Positions 46,501-56,289 are shown, counted from the stretch's first letter. The stretch is DNA of 64,000 nucleotides from Tetranychus cinnabarinus (GCA_022266195.1 WHVY01000003.1:1984001-2048000), one strand, 5' to 3'. The notes: generated by a model from the sequence alone, not told the origin. Program-made: numbers and translations.

Positions 46501-49120
46501 ATCGGATCTTGGAATGTGAATGGTCAAAATTGTTCAGTATCATTAGGGGAAAATTGGCTTGCTTGTGATCCTTCTCCTCCTGATATTTATGCCATTGGTT
46601 TTCAAGAGTTGGATTTATCTAAAGAAGCATTTGTTTTCAATGATTCAACTCGAGAAGAAGAATGGTTACAAGCATGTACGCTCAGTTTACATCCTGGTGC
46701 TATTTACGTTAAAGTAAAGCTTGTCCGGTTAATCGGGATGATGCTCATAGTTTTTGTTAAAAGAGAGCTCGAAGAACATATATCAAATGTTGCTGCAGAG
46801 ACTGTGGGTACAGGTATTTTGGGTAAAATGGTTAGTTGATAATATTGCTGCTAATTTTTATTTACTCGGCTTAGTTTCATGTTTTTTTCGTCTCTTCTGT
46901 CTTAGGGTAACAAAGGTGGTGTTGCGATTAGATTTGATTTCTACAATACTTCGATGTGTTTTGTCAACTCTCACCTTGCAGCTCACGTTGAAGAATACGA
47001 AAGACGTAATCAAGATTACAATGATATTTGTAATCGAATGATTTTCAGTCAATTCAAACCCCCAAAGTATATAAAAGATCATGAGTAAGTTATCGACAAT
47101 TACTTCTCAATTTTCTACTTCCTTTGCAATAACTGTTTCAAACACTCAAATAATTTCCGTTCGGGTAATGTCCATACTTGTTAGCTGTTAAAGATATCTA
47201 TGGAAGATAATCTATCTTCCGGACGCAATCAAGTCGTTATCTTACAACAGTAAACATTACAGCCATTTAAAGTTCAGAAAAATTAAAAATCAAATTGAGC
47301 TGAAAAAGCTTGCCCTCTTTCAATTTGAAAGTGTCCAATCGAATCTGAAGCTTATCTCAAATCTAGTGAAATGATTTTATATCAAATTCTCTTTTGAAAA
47401 ATTAATTTTCAAAATTGACATGAACTAATTTTCTCCATATTTAAGTACATTTACTCATTTAATTACTCAAATCATTCAACTATATGATTGCTATAGCTTA
47501 TGCAGTTACTAATATCTTTCCTTTTCTTTTCAGTCAAGTTTATTGGTTCGGAGACTTAAATTATCGTTTAATGGATCTCAATCGCGACCAAGTGAAACGA
47601 ATGTTAGAGGAAAAAGCTTTTGATGAATTGTTGAAACATGATCAATTAAGGGACCAGTGGAGATTAAAGCGTATTTTTCATAATTTCAAAGAAGGGCCAA
47701 TCAAGCATCCTCCAACATATAAATACGATCCGGGAACGGATAATTGGGACTCAAGTGAGAAAAATCGACCGCCAGCTTGGTGTGATCGTTGTCTTTGGCG
47801 AGGTGATTCAATAGCTTTACTGGATTATAGAAGTCATGCAAGATTAAAGCTCAGTGACCATAAACCAATAAGTGCTCTTTTCGAATCATCAGTTAAAGTA
47901 AAAAATCCAACTAAATTCCGTAAAGTGTATGAAGAGGTGATGAAAAAGATGGACAAAATTGAAAATGAATTTTTACCACAAGTTTCGGTCGATCAAAGTG
48001 AAATCAATTTCGGTCGTGTAACTTTCCGTGAATCTGTGCAGCGTTACTTAAGCATTGCTAATACTGGTCAAGTTCCAGTTCGATTTGAGTTCATTCAAAA
48101 ACCTAATGAAGTTCGTTTTTGTAAGCCTTGGCTGCAAATTCAACCTTACGAATCAACAATTAAACCAGGAGATAAACTAGACGTAGAACTAAAAGTATAC
48201 GTTGACATTGAATCTGCTCAAAAATTAAACTCAGGACTTGAAGAGATTTATGATATTTTGGTGCTACATTTGGACGGAGGAAAAGATCTGTTCATTGAAA
48301 TCAAAGGAAGTTATAAACCTTCAAGTTTTGGCTCTTCAATTGAAACACTAGTTCGACTTAAAATTCCTATCGATGAGATGCCCGCCAAGGAATATCATGA
48401 ACTACAACAGAAGGGTGAATTTTCCTCGGCTCCAGTTTCATGGGGAATACCCAAAGAAATTTGGCTCCTTGTTGATCATCTATTCAAATACGGTCTCATG
48501 CAAGAAGACTTATTTCAACAACCAGGACTCGATACACATTTCCAAACAATTCGTGAAGGTCTAGATAAGGGATCATTAGAAGGTTTCACTGCAAGTATTC
48601 ATTCGGTGGCTGAAGCTCTATTAATCTTTCTGGAAGCACTTGCTGAACCTTTAATACCTCATAGTTTATATAGTAGAGCCCTTGAAAATTACCATAATTT
48701 CATCGCTTGTAAACAGGTAAATAATCAAAAAATACTTCATAATTATTTTTCCACTCTGTTTCAATCTGATTTTTCATTCTCAATAGGTAATCAACGAGAT
48801 GAGAGATACCCATCGACGAGTTTTTTACTATTTGATCTCGTTTATGCGTGAATTATTAAGGCATTCAAAATATAACAACCTTGATAATAAAATGCTTGGT
48901 AAGAAATTAACAGTTACAAGACTTTGTTTAAACGTTTTTTATTGATTCAATAATTTTTCCTTCTTTTCTCTTAGCATCTATTTTTGGGGATATAATTTTA
49001 AGAGCCCCACAACAGGCACAACCAAATCAAAAAGGAAATCATCAGAATAATATTCAGGAAATCGAGAAGAAAAAAGCCGGTTTTATTCACCACTTTCTAG
49101 TTAATGATTTTGATCCATGA
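43539..49120 (+). CDS. OCRL: OCRL/INPP5B-type inositol polyphosphate 5-phosphatase
   Basis: Ten coding exons: 43539-43604, 43881-43960, 45140-45240, 45487-45510, 45802-45915, 46043-46830, 46906-47084, 47534-48716, 48787-48898 and 48975-49120, about 930 residues (human OCRL 901, INPP5B 993). It removes the 5-phosphate of PI(4,5)P2 on endosomes, Golgi and related membranes. Order: an N-terminal PH-like region (1-150); a low-complexity Ser/Asn linker; the 5-phosphatase domain (about 275-575) with FIGSWNVNGQ, GNKGGVAIRF, NSHLAAH, WFGDLNYRL, PAWCDRCLWRGD and SDHKP; an ASH domain (about 600-700); and a RhoGAP-like domain to the end. It has no C-terminal CAAX box. I cannot decide orthology to OCRL versus INPP5B. 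Intron 2 is about 1.2 kb. The last 15 codons are duplicated at 54053. Confidence 0.94.
47187..47323. repeat. Dispersed repeat, copy in OCRL intron 7
   Basis: Shares the order TTAAAGATATCTATGGAA, ATCTATCTTCCGG, AATCAAGTCGTTAT, TTGCCCTCTT (with small indels) with 56082-56220. It has no terminal repeats and no coding capacity. Confidence 0.6.
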
Positions 49121-49712
49121 GCTAATTTAGCACAATACAATATTGTAAATATTGTTTATTGTCTAATCTGGTGTGAAAAAGTGGTTACACAAATTATGAT
49201 TCAACCATCAATCAATTGTCGCTTGGCGATTAATTTTCATCCTGTGAAAGCTTTCGTACACCTTCATTCAAATTTTCACCGTTATCATTAACAATGCCTA
49301 CATCATTGAAGGGGATGTTTCATCATGTAATTTAAGCCGCGAAAGATGTTAATGAGCGATGATTTTTTACTTTAATCTAATCACGCAGAAAGTCTTGGAT
49401 CAGACTTTCTTTTTGTTTGTACAGTTACGGAATTTTTTATCTTATAGGACTAAGATTTGTAAACTCAGAAGCAAGAATAATAATGTAATACAATACGACT
49501 TTTAAAAAATCATCTAATGATGTTTCTATGCTAGATAAAGCGCAAACTACTCAACTGATCTTTCTCGAATATGATAAAGATATATCTATTTGATTGGATG
49601 AAAGCCAATCAATTATACTCAAAATTACGATTTTTCAATAAAACTCAAAAATTTACGTTTTTACATTTTTATTTTCAATATTTTATGTTTACTAAGGGTA
49701 TTTTTGAAATAC

Positions 49713-49998
49713 AGTGGAGTACCAGATAATGTCAGTAGATTATTCAAAAGCCCATCAAACCCTTTGTTTACAGACCCTATAAGGAAAGTTTTTATTGAAA
49801 TTATAAAGAAATTATCAAAAAAGTTGAATATTTCTGACAAATTCAATTCAAATAACGATCCTCAGCACAATGACATTAATTTGTTAGACTTTTCTAGCAA
49901 CTGACTCTAATTTTATTAATCATTGTAATTTTAAATTTTAGCTCGATTAATAGGCTTGCTGTGCATACAAGCTATTTCCAGTTACTGACAGTATCTGG
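49713..49998. mobile_element. Truncated CAGT-type element
   Basis: The left end is TA followed by CAGTGGAGTACCAGATAATG. Near the right end the inverse TACTGACAGTATCTGGT occurs, giving a matching inner repeat ACCAGATA(A/C)TGTCAGTA. The outermost right bases and about 80 bp of the flank present in copy B are missing, so the right end looks deleted. The inner CCAGATAATG resembles the element at 13724-14028. Confidence 0.5.
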
Positions 49999-50031
49999 TT
50001 CACGAATAGTTTATAAACAAAATGTAAGGTA

Positions 50032-50200
50032 CAGTAAATTCACACTTATTTTGACCAAAAAATCAGAGCCATCTATTGGTATCAGAGCTTTAGCCCTAGC
50101 ATAAACAGTGCTAGGATAACTTAAATAGTACTCTCGTCTTACTATTGGCAGTATAATAGACGGCGCTGTTTTTTTGGTCAAAATAAGTGTGAATTTACTG
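50032..50200. mobile_element. 169-bp MITE with perfect 31-bp inverted repeats and visible empty site
   Basis: Flanked by TA at 50030-50031 and 50201-50202. The terminal repeats begin CAGTAAATTCACACTTATTT and are identical for 31 bp. The duplicate locus (54571-54580, AAGGTACATG) has a single TA and no insertion, which shows the precise integration site and TA target duplication. This fits a Tc1/mariner-type non-autonomous element that inserted after the segmental duplication or was excised from the other copy. Confidence 0.9.
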
Positions 50201-50315
50201 TACATGTAATAGATTATGAAAGTTAAAAATGAAAATATCTGTTGACAACCGGTTACCGGCTTACAATGAAAATCTAATGAAACAAGTTATTCAAAGAGAC
50301 AGTTTTTGATGGCCA

Positions 50316-51032
50316 TCACCGTAGAAGATTAGCGTCATTTCCAAGTTTGAACGACAGTCTACTCATTAACTCGACAAGAGATGGAGGCGATGGCGGTCGG
50401 TGAGAAGGTGAAGATAACCTGGATGAAGATGATTGCTGGGAGGCAGATGAATAGTCGAACAATTTACGATGATGTTTAGGTCCATTTGATGGTGAAGTTG
50501 ATGATATCGAAGATGAAAAGGTTGCAATCGGTAAAGCTGGAGACGGTGGTGGTGGAGGAGGAGGAGGAGAAAGAAATGAAGAAGGAACCGGTGGTAGCGA
50601 TGATGGCAATGGCGGAGACATTGGCGGAGCACTTGGTTTATCGATGTAGCTTACACTAAGTGATTCAAAAGATTTGAGTCCAGCAATTCCTTTGGTAACG
50701 GTGGATCTTCTAGCATCTCGTTTAATTTTACGACGTTTCCGTGGTTCAGCAGATCGATATTGGATCATTCGATTAAAATCAATGTAATATAAATGACCAG
50801 CAATCAGTAACTGACATGTTGGTTGTCCTAATTTGTATGCCTCTTCGAGATCAGCGCTCGTTCGAGGATCATAAAGCCACCAGCCATTTTTACCTTCATA
50901 AAACCACTGGTAGCCTCCATCGAAGTAAACCTTTGCTTGCTCGTCCACCAGTTCCTTCAGCTCTTTGGGCTCAACAACAAGGACCCATAATAGAAGAAGA
51001 AGCTGAAAATTATATTTATGAATCATTGCCAT
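50316..51032 (-). CDS. RNF146-like WWE protein lacking the RING (chimeric or pseudogene)
   Basis: A 238-residue open frame. From residue 37 (FDGGYQWFYEGKNGWW) to the end it is copy A of RNF146: the WWE domain, the KRRKIKRD block, a proline-rich stretch and a Ser-rich tail. Against the intact copy I count eight base differences in about 600 coding bases, six silent and two changing residues (Asp/Asn and Pro/Ser). The RING half is gone. In its place the frame continues across the breakpoint into unrelated DNA, giving a hydrophobic start (MAMIHKYNFQLLLLLWVLVV) that resembles a signal peptide. That DNA is also an open frame on the other strand. It may be a transcribed chimera, or an unexpressed fragment still open by chance. 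Confidence 0.5.
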   Translation of the reverse strand: MAMIHKYNFQLLLLLWVLVVEPKELKELVDEQAKVYFDGGYQWFYEGKNGWWLYDPRTSADLEEAYKLGQPTCQLLIAGHLYYIDFNRMIQYRSAEPRKRRKIKRDARRSTVTKGIAGLKSFESLSVSYIDKPSAPPMSPPLPSSLPPVPSSFLSPPPPPPPPSPALPIATFSSSISSTSPSNGPKHHRKLFDYSSASQQSSSSRLSSPSHRPPSPPSLVELMSRLSFKLGNDANLLR

Positions 51033-51286
51033 ACAATAAGAATCACAGGGAAAAAAGTGTTTCTACTTTTGCCACTTCACCGCCTCCACCAGCGCGTAGT
51101 GCACCGCCAAAACATCCTGCCAGTTTAATGGTAGCTAATGATAAAACCTTAAACCACTCTCAACCATCACCCACCTCTCAATCACATAAGCCATCAACAT
51201 CCACAATGCTTTCACCATCAGTAGCTCATTCATCTCACTTTCAATCTCAACCATCTACATCTAATTTAAATGCATGCAACATGTAA
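50924..51286 (+). CDS. Fragment of an unrecognised proline/serine-rich protein
   Basis: An open frame starting directly at the duplication breakpoint, without its own ATG, and ending TSNLNACNM before a stop at 51284-51286. It reads ARPPVPSALWAQQQG, then an acidic YIYESLPYN motif, PPPPARSAPP, and a Ser/Thr/Gln-rich tail. This is the usual look of a signalling-protein C-terminus with SH3-ligand and tyrosine motifs. An acceptor-like CCTTCAG at 50963-50969 could begin an exon. No upstream exon is visible, and to the left lies the RNF146 fragment. I call it a displaced C-terminal exon or fragment; identity unknown. Confidence 0.4.
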   Translation, partial: SKPLLARPPVPSALWAQQQGPIIEEEAENYIYESLPYNKNHREKSVSTFATSPPPPARSAPPKHPASLMVANDKTLNHSQPSPTSQSHKPSTSTMLSPSVAHSSHFQSQPSTSNLNACNM

Positions 51287-52485
51287 TTTCATTTTTTTTC
51301 TCTCTCATGGTTTTACCATTTCTTCAATCGTGATTCTCGTTATGAATTTTTTTCGCATCTTTTTTTGTACCATACGACCAAATGACTCATTTAATAATTC
51401 CTCTGCAACTGATTCCCCATTTTTAGTGAAACATCAAACATAAAAATCAACTTGAAAGCGTGAATTATCAGCGCAAAATGAAATGACACGAAAAACAAAC
51501 TCAATAGAGTATTGAATCAATTATACACATAAACTAACTAAATGATAATAAATTAATTTATTGCTCTAAATTTGTCTACAAAGTCTACCAAAATGTTAAC
51601 TCTCGTGTTTAAAATCAATCACTCGCTACTTAACTAGTGATCAGTGTTTTAAAGTGTTACGTTACATCAATCAAATGCAAATTGTTATTCTTTACAGATT
51701 AAACATTTGCCTAGCAATCAACGGTTCAATGGAAAATGTTGAAACAATTATCATAAAGTGTTTCAAATTCCTATTCAATTAATAGCTTTTCAAATGATAA
51801 TCAAATGATAAACTTCAAAATGAAACGATTCTATTTCAGTCTTTATTTAAGTCAATATTTTGATGGCTTCAAGTCAGTATACAGTTGGATGGATTATCCT
51901 TGCAGTATAATTTGCCAAGAGTTGGAGGAAAAATTAGAGAAAAGAGCACAGCGTGCGAAGAGACTCAAAAATAATCAAGAACATGCTAGTGGATGAACGG
52001 TTATGCCCATAGATGAAAACAATTGAAAATTTGAGTCAAAAAGTTTAAGAGGAGCTTAAGAATCGTTCGTAAGTATGTACGTGTGTGTTTTATCGTAAAT
52101 GAGAGGATGTAAATAATTTCGTGTCCATGTTGCAGTTATTGAAGAGTTTAGCCTAGAAATATAGGAGCGATAAATCTCCAGGAATGTTTTCCGGAGAGAA
52201 AGATAACGCGAGGGTGAGACGGAAAAAGGGCGACCTATTACATGAAAAAAGGAGGAAGAGGGCTGAAGAGATGAGAAAAGGGAATATATCCATGCCAATA
52301 GATAGCTGCCAGTTACAGGAACTTGAAGGATATAATTTCCACGGTGATTTTAAAGCTAGCCTTGTTTAGTCAATAAGAAGTTATGAGGCTGGGTGGCTGC
52401 AAATTCGGCTTGTCCATGAACACCAGAAGAAATATGTTGAAGAGGGACGTTAGCACCAACTGTGTTAAAGATAGAAAAAGCATGA
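51287..52485. other. Insert between the two RNF146 copies, gene fragments uncertain
   Basis: A+T-rich DNA. At 51920-51996 a CAG acceptor-like site precedes a charged helix-like frame (ICQELEEKLEKRAQRAKRLK) that stops at TGA. It faintly resembles the last helix of a KIX-type domain, but this is too short to name. Basic frames at 52184-52369 and 52383-52601 follow from purine-rich sequence and are not called. Confidence 0.3.
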
Positions 52486-52959
52486 TTAATAAAACAAAGA
52501 AAGCTTTAAATATTGGTCAATCAACTCACGTTGACCAGCGCTGTGCTCACCAGAAATGTGCTGCTGCTGTCGAGGGATCAATTGGCTCTTGTTTACATTG
52601 ACATCGGATAAACCTTTAACTTTTAGAGATTCAGCAGACTTCAGCACTGACGCCAACTGTTCTTGAGGTACAAAAACTTCACCCCTATAGATGAACTCAA
52701 CTATAGCCCTGAGATCTGCGAAAGGTACGTCCTTCATAATGACAACAGGATATTGATATGGGTTGATAAATTTGCTGAAAATGTTCTTGAAATAGGAAGA
52801 ACAAGCACTCAAGACCATTTTATGAGCACGAATACTACCATCCTTGCAGGAGAGAGTGACATCGACTAGAGATTCCTCTTTAAACATTCTCTCAAAATGT
52901 TCAGACATGTCTGAACTATGGTTATTACGTCGGAGACAGAAAGCTTGTGCAGAGGACAT
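52486..52959 (-). CDS. BTB/POZ domain exon (lola/tramtrack type), 3' part not found
   Basis: The start MSSAQAFCLRRNNH is the family's FCLRWNNH with Trp changed to Arg. A complete BTB fold follows: LVDVTLSCKDG, HKMVLSACSSYFKNIF, PVVIMKDVPFADLRAIVEFIYRGEV, LKSAESLKVKGL. Such BTB exons dimerise and are normally spliced to zinc-finger or other DNA-binding exons. Here the frame runs on to a stop at 52486, or could leave through a GTGAGC donor at 52550. No zinc-finger exon lies within reach on this strand before the RNF146 fragment. It is either a truncated copy, a BTB-only product, or the 5' exon of a gene interrupted by the duplication. Confidence 0.6.
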   Translation of the reverse strand: MSSAQAFCLRRNNHSSDMSEHFERMFKEESLVDVTLSCKDGSIRAHKMVLSACSSYFKNIFSKFINPYQYPVVIMKDVPFADLRAIVEFIYRGEVFVPQEQLASVLKSAESLKVKGLSDVNVNKSQLIPRQQQHISGEHSAGQRELIDQYLKLSLFY

Positions 52960-54052
52960 GATTTCAGGATGACGGACAAAAACAGTGTTCCAAAAGGTAT
53001 ATTCTTTAACCAATTTTAACAGGAGCTAAATTGATGATTTTAATTTACCTAAAATAATTAGATGTAACGGACCAAGTTGATAAGCTGTTAAATAATGTTA
53101 AGAAAACTGAATAAACAGAAAGAGAGAGAAAGATAAAGGAGGAGAGAAGGAACCAGTGAACCAAGAAACAAGCAATAGATGAGAGATGCAGAAGAAAAGA
53201 CCGTAAGATCGAGCCAAATAAAGATTCGAAGTGAATGATGATTTTAAAACAGTAAAAGTATAAGTAGTGGTGATGGTGATATTTAAATTTGATTAAAAAT
53301 TAAATTATAACAATCCGATGGGACAGATGAAGTGGTAATCAATTTAAAGGTATTGGTATTGCATAAAAAGAAAGAAATCATGGTGTGAAGCACAAAAGAG
53401 TAAAAGGAAAAAGAGAAAGTAAAGAAAAGAAAAGAAAAGGAGAGAAAAAAGGAGAAAAACAAGAGATTAGTTAAATGAAGACAAATCAGAGATTATCAAG
53501 AAAATTATAAACATTTGTAGGTCACAGTGGTCAATAATTAACAAGGTTAAAGATAATTCAAGTCAAAATTAAGGTGACATTTATAATTACCTGATAATTT
53601 AATCAACTCGATTTTATTGAGTAAACATGATTTTAAAACAGACAGACAGACAAAAAGGAACAAAAGATCTCTGGATTATCGTGCGCTTTCAAATCGAGAG
53701 ATGGCGTGGTCGTCAAACTCGAAAATTTTTTGCTTCTTTTGAATTTTAATTTAATTTAATCATATTAATAGGAATTAGTTTAAGTTTTACCAATAATTAA
53801 ACACTGCTCGATAGTGCTTCCAACCATGTAATTTGGCTTCTCAATTATTTTGCTTTTTTTGAAGCAAGGGAAGCTGTTCGAAATGAAAATCTTTACATTA
53901 TCCAATGGATAAAAGATAAAGCGAAACTTTTGGTGAAAAACAAAGAAATTAGGAAACAAAACTTGGAATAATTGCTCATCGAAGGTAAATAAGCAATTCG
54001 AGTTATTGGATCTATTAATCTAAATAATAGTAATAAATCTAATTCAATATCC
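52960..54052. other. Upstream flank of the BTB exon, purine-rich
   Basis: Probable 5' leader and promoter of the BTB exon. 53100-53165 and 53390-53465 are AG-rich (GAGAAAG and AAAAG repeats) on the plus strand. No other gene was found. Confidence 0.4.
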
Positions 54053-55297
54053 GCCGGTTTTATTCACCACTTTCTAGTTAATGATTTTTATCCATGAGCT
54101 AATTTAGCACAATACAATATTGTAAATATTGTTTATTGTCTAATCTGGTGTGAAAAAGTGGCTTGTACAGTAACGGAATTTGTTGAACTTTTTATCTTAT
54201 AGGACTAAGATTTGTAAACACAGAAGAAAGAATAATAATGTAATACAATACGACTTTTAAAAAATCATCTAATGATGTTTCTATGCTAGATAAAGCGCAA
54301 ACTAATCAACTGATCTTTCTCGAATATGATAAAGATATGTCTATTTGATTGGATGAAAGCCAATCAATTATACTCAAAATTACGATTTTTCAATAAAACT
54401 CAAAAATTTACGTTTTTACATTTTTATTTTCAATATTTTAGGTTTGCTAAGGGATTGGTATTTTTGAAATATAAGATTGATATCAAATTAAAACTTCAGG
54501 CTAATAAACGTCTTGACCAGGCTTGCAATACGAGTGTTCTTTGTTCACGAATAGTTTATAAACAAAATGTAAGGTACATGTAATAGATTATGAAAGTTAA
54601 AAATGAAAATATCTGTTGACAACCGGTTACCGGCTTACAATGAAAATCTAATGAAACAAGTTATTCAAAGAGACAGTTTTTGATGGCCATCACCGTAGAA
54701 GATTAGCGTCATTTCCAAGTTTGAACGACAGTCTACTCATTAACTCGACAAGAGATGGAGGCGATGGTGGTCGGTGAGAAGATGAAGATAACCTGGATGA
54801 AGATGATTGCTGGGAGGCAGATGAATAGTTGAACAATTTACGATGATGTTTAGGTCCATTTGATGGTGAAGTGGATGATATCGAAGATGAAAAGGTTGCA
54901 ATCGGTAAAGCTGGAGACGGTGGTGGTGGAGGAGGAGGAGGAGAAAGAAATGAAGAAGGAACCGGTGGTAGCGATGATGGCAATGGCGGAGACATTGGCG
55001 GAGCACTTGGTTTATCAATGTAGCTTACACTAAGTGATTCAAAAGATTTGAGTCCAGCAATTCCTTTGGTAACGGTGGATCTTCTAGCATCTCGTTTTAT
55101 TTTACGACGTTTCCGTGGTTCAGCAGATCGATATTGGATCATTCGATTAAAATCAATGTAATATAAATGACCAGCAATCAGTAACTGACATGTTGGTTGT
55201 CCTAATTTGTATGCTTCTTCCAGATCAGCGCTCGTTCGAGGATCATAAAGCCACCAGCCATTTTTACCTTCATAAAACCACTGGTAGCCTCCATCAA
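54053..55297. repeat. Segmental duplication, copy B
   Basis: Counterpart of 49076-50923. It begins with a stranded piece of the last OCRL exon (translating AGFIHHFLVNDFYP then stop), continues through the former OCRL 3' flank, and ends inside the intact RNF146 gene. The OCRL piece here has no upstream exons and is a duplication relic. Confidence 0.88.
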
Positions 55298-55493
55298 ATT
55301 CAGGTGAATCAAGTGTTTGATCACAAGGAACAAGAATCGGATGATCAAAGTAATCTTCAGGGATCGGTTGACGGCAGATAGCACAGTTTTGATAACGATC
55401 AGCGACACCTTTAACACATAGGAAACAAAATATGTGGCTACAGGGAAGCTGGACAGGCTGAATACAGGTTTCAAGACAAATTGAGCATTCCAT
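54690..55493 (-). CDS. RNF146: RNF146 (Iduna), poly(ADP-ribose)-dependent RING-WWE ubiquitin ligase
   Basis: A single-exon gene of 267 residues (human 359). RNF146 recognises the iso-ADP-ribose unit of PAR through WWE and ubiquitinates PARylated proteins such as tankyrase and axin. The RING at residues 3-40 has the full C3HC4 set (C3, C6, C18, H20, C23, C26, C37, C40). WWE spans about 68-150 with YQWFYEGKNGWWLYD and the conserved RKIKRD block, then GIAGLKS as in vertebrates. The tail is Pro/Ser-rich and shorter than the human one. The start ATG lies just before the first RING cysteine, so the N-terminal extension of vertebrates is absent. It is the intact partner of the truncated copy at 50.3 kb. 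Confidence 0.95.
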   Translation of the reverse strand: MECSICLETCIQPVQLPCSHIFCFLCVKGVADRYQNCAICRQPIPEDYFDHPILVPCDQTLDSPEFDGGYQWFYEGKNGWWLYDPRTSADLEEAYKLGQPTCQLLIAGHLYYIDFNRMIQYRSAEPRKRRKIKRDARRSTVTKGIAGLKSFESLSVSYIDKPSAPPMSPPLPSSLPPVPSSFLSPPPPPPPPSPALPIATFSSSISSTSPSNGPKHHRKLFNYSSASQQSSSSRLSSSSHRPPSPPSLVELMSRLSFKLGNDANLLR

Positions 55494-56282
55494 TGATTAC
55501 ATGTATAAATAACGGTTCAACTCTTTGTTTTACTGGCCAAGAAGGAAACAATGTAGACATTTAATAAAAAAGATTACTGACAAATAAAAATAAACCCAAA
55601 AGTGGTCGTACTTTCAAAATAAATAATTAAACCAATAAAGTTTTGGTTAATTTTAATAAGGTATCAACGTAACCAAATAGCGCAATTGACGGTCACAATT
55701 GATTAAAAGTGAGAATCAAAATCAAAATAATTCAATCTTTTCTCAAAATATTTCATAAACACATAAAACAGCGCACTCTCTTTATAAAATAGCTTTACAA
55801 TGTTACATCCCTGTACACCGCCATATTTAAACAGTTGAACCAAAGAAACAGTAATAAACATTATTCCCAACTTTAATGATTGCTTTTAATAATTTCAATT
55901 TTTGAAATTTATTTTCTCATGTAAAAAAACCTTAATCATATTTCTCTACCTGGGTCACATCTTTTTACGTTAATTTAAAGTTGCTTGCATAAGCCATCAA
56001 CCAAAATTCATAAATAAGCTTCCAAACTCTGATCAAGTCTTGTGGTGAACTTGTATGAAAGGCGATTCCAATTGTAAGCTTTTAAAGATATCTATGGAAA
56101 ATTATCTATCTTCCGGGCTCAATCAAGTCGTTATTTTACAACAGTTAAACAGTAAACATTCAGCTATTTAAAGTTTAGAAAAATCAATAACGAATTGAGT
56201 CGAAAATTTGGCCCTCTTATATTTCTATTAAGATAAGAACTTTTAAAGGCGACAATTCAGTAAAAATATTTTTGATTGATGT
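55494..56282. other. Intergenic region between RNF146 and the desaturase
   Basis: Contains the RNF146 upstream flank and, at about 56082-56220, the second copy of the dispersed repeat also found in OCRL intron 7. No gene was found. Confidence 0.5.
56082..56220. repeat. Dispersed repeat, second copy
   Basis: Homologous to 47187-47323 in the same orientation, with a few substitutions and short indels. It has no coding capacity. Confidence 0.6.
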
Positions 56283-56283
56283 T

Positions 56284-56289
56284 TTTATT
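56284..56289 (-). terminator. Candidate polyadenylation signal of the desaturase gene
   Basis: AATAAA on the minus strand about 45 nt after the stop codon. This supports 56333 as the true end of the coding region rather than splicing at the nearby GTGAGT. Confidence 0.5.

Larger units (their letters stand above)
49121..50315. other. Non-coding part of copy A
   Basis: OCRL 3' flank followed by duplicated spacer that contains two inserted elements. A 66-codon frame at 49704-49904 lies inside the first insertion and starts only at a TTG, so it is not called. Confidence 0.5.
49076..50923. repeat. Segmental duplication, copy A (OCRL 3' end to RNF146 WWE)
   Basis: Homologous in the same orientation to 54053-55297. 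Homology starts inside the last OCRL codons (GCCGGTTTTATTC) and stops abruptly in the codon before the WWE domain of RNF146. By eye the two copies differ at about 1-2% of aligned bases outside indels. Copy A has about 240 bp (49190-49425) missing from copy B and two extra insertions (49713-49998 and 50032-50200). Confidence 0.88.

Noticed and set aside
49704..49904. 66-codon plus-strand frame in copy A
   Set aside because: Starts at TTG, lies inside an inserted element, and is absent from copy B.
52663..52869. 68-codon plus-strand frame opposite the BTB exon
   Set aside because: Shadow of the conserved minus-strand BTB coding sequence.
54326..54583. 85-codon plus-strand frame in copy B
   Set aside because: Falls in non-coding duplicated spacer; the frame is not preserved in copy A.
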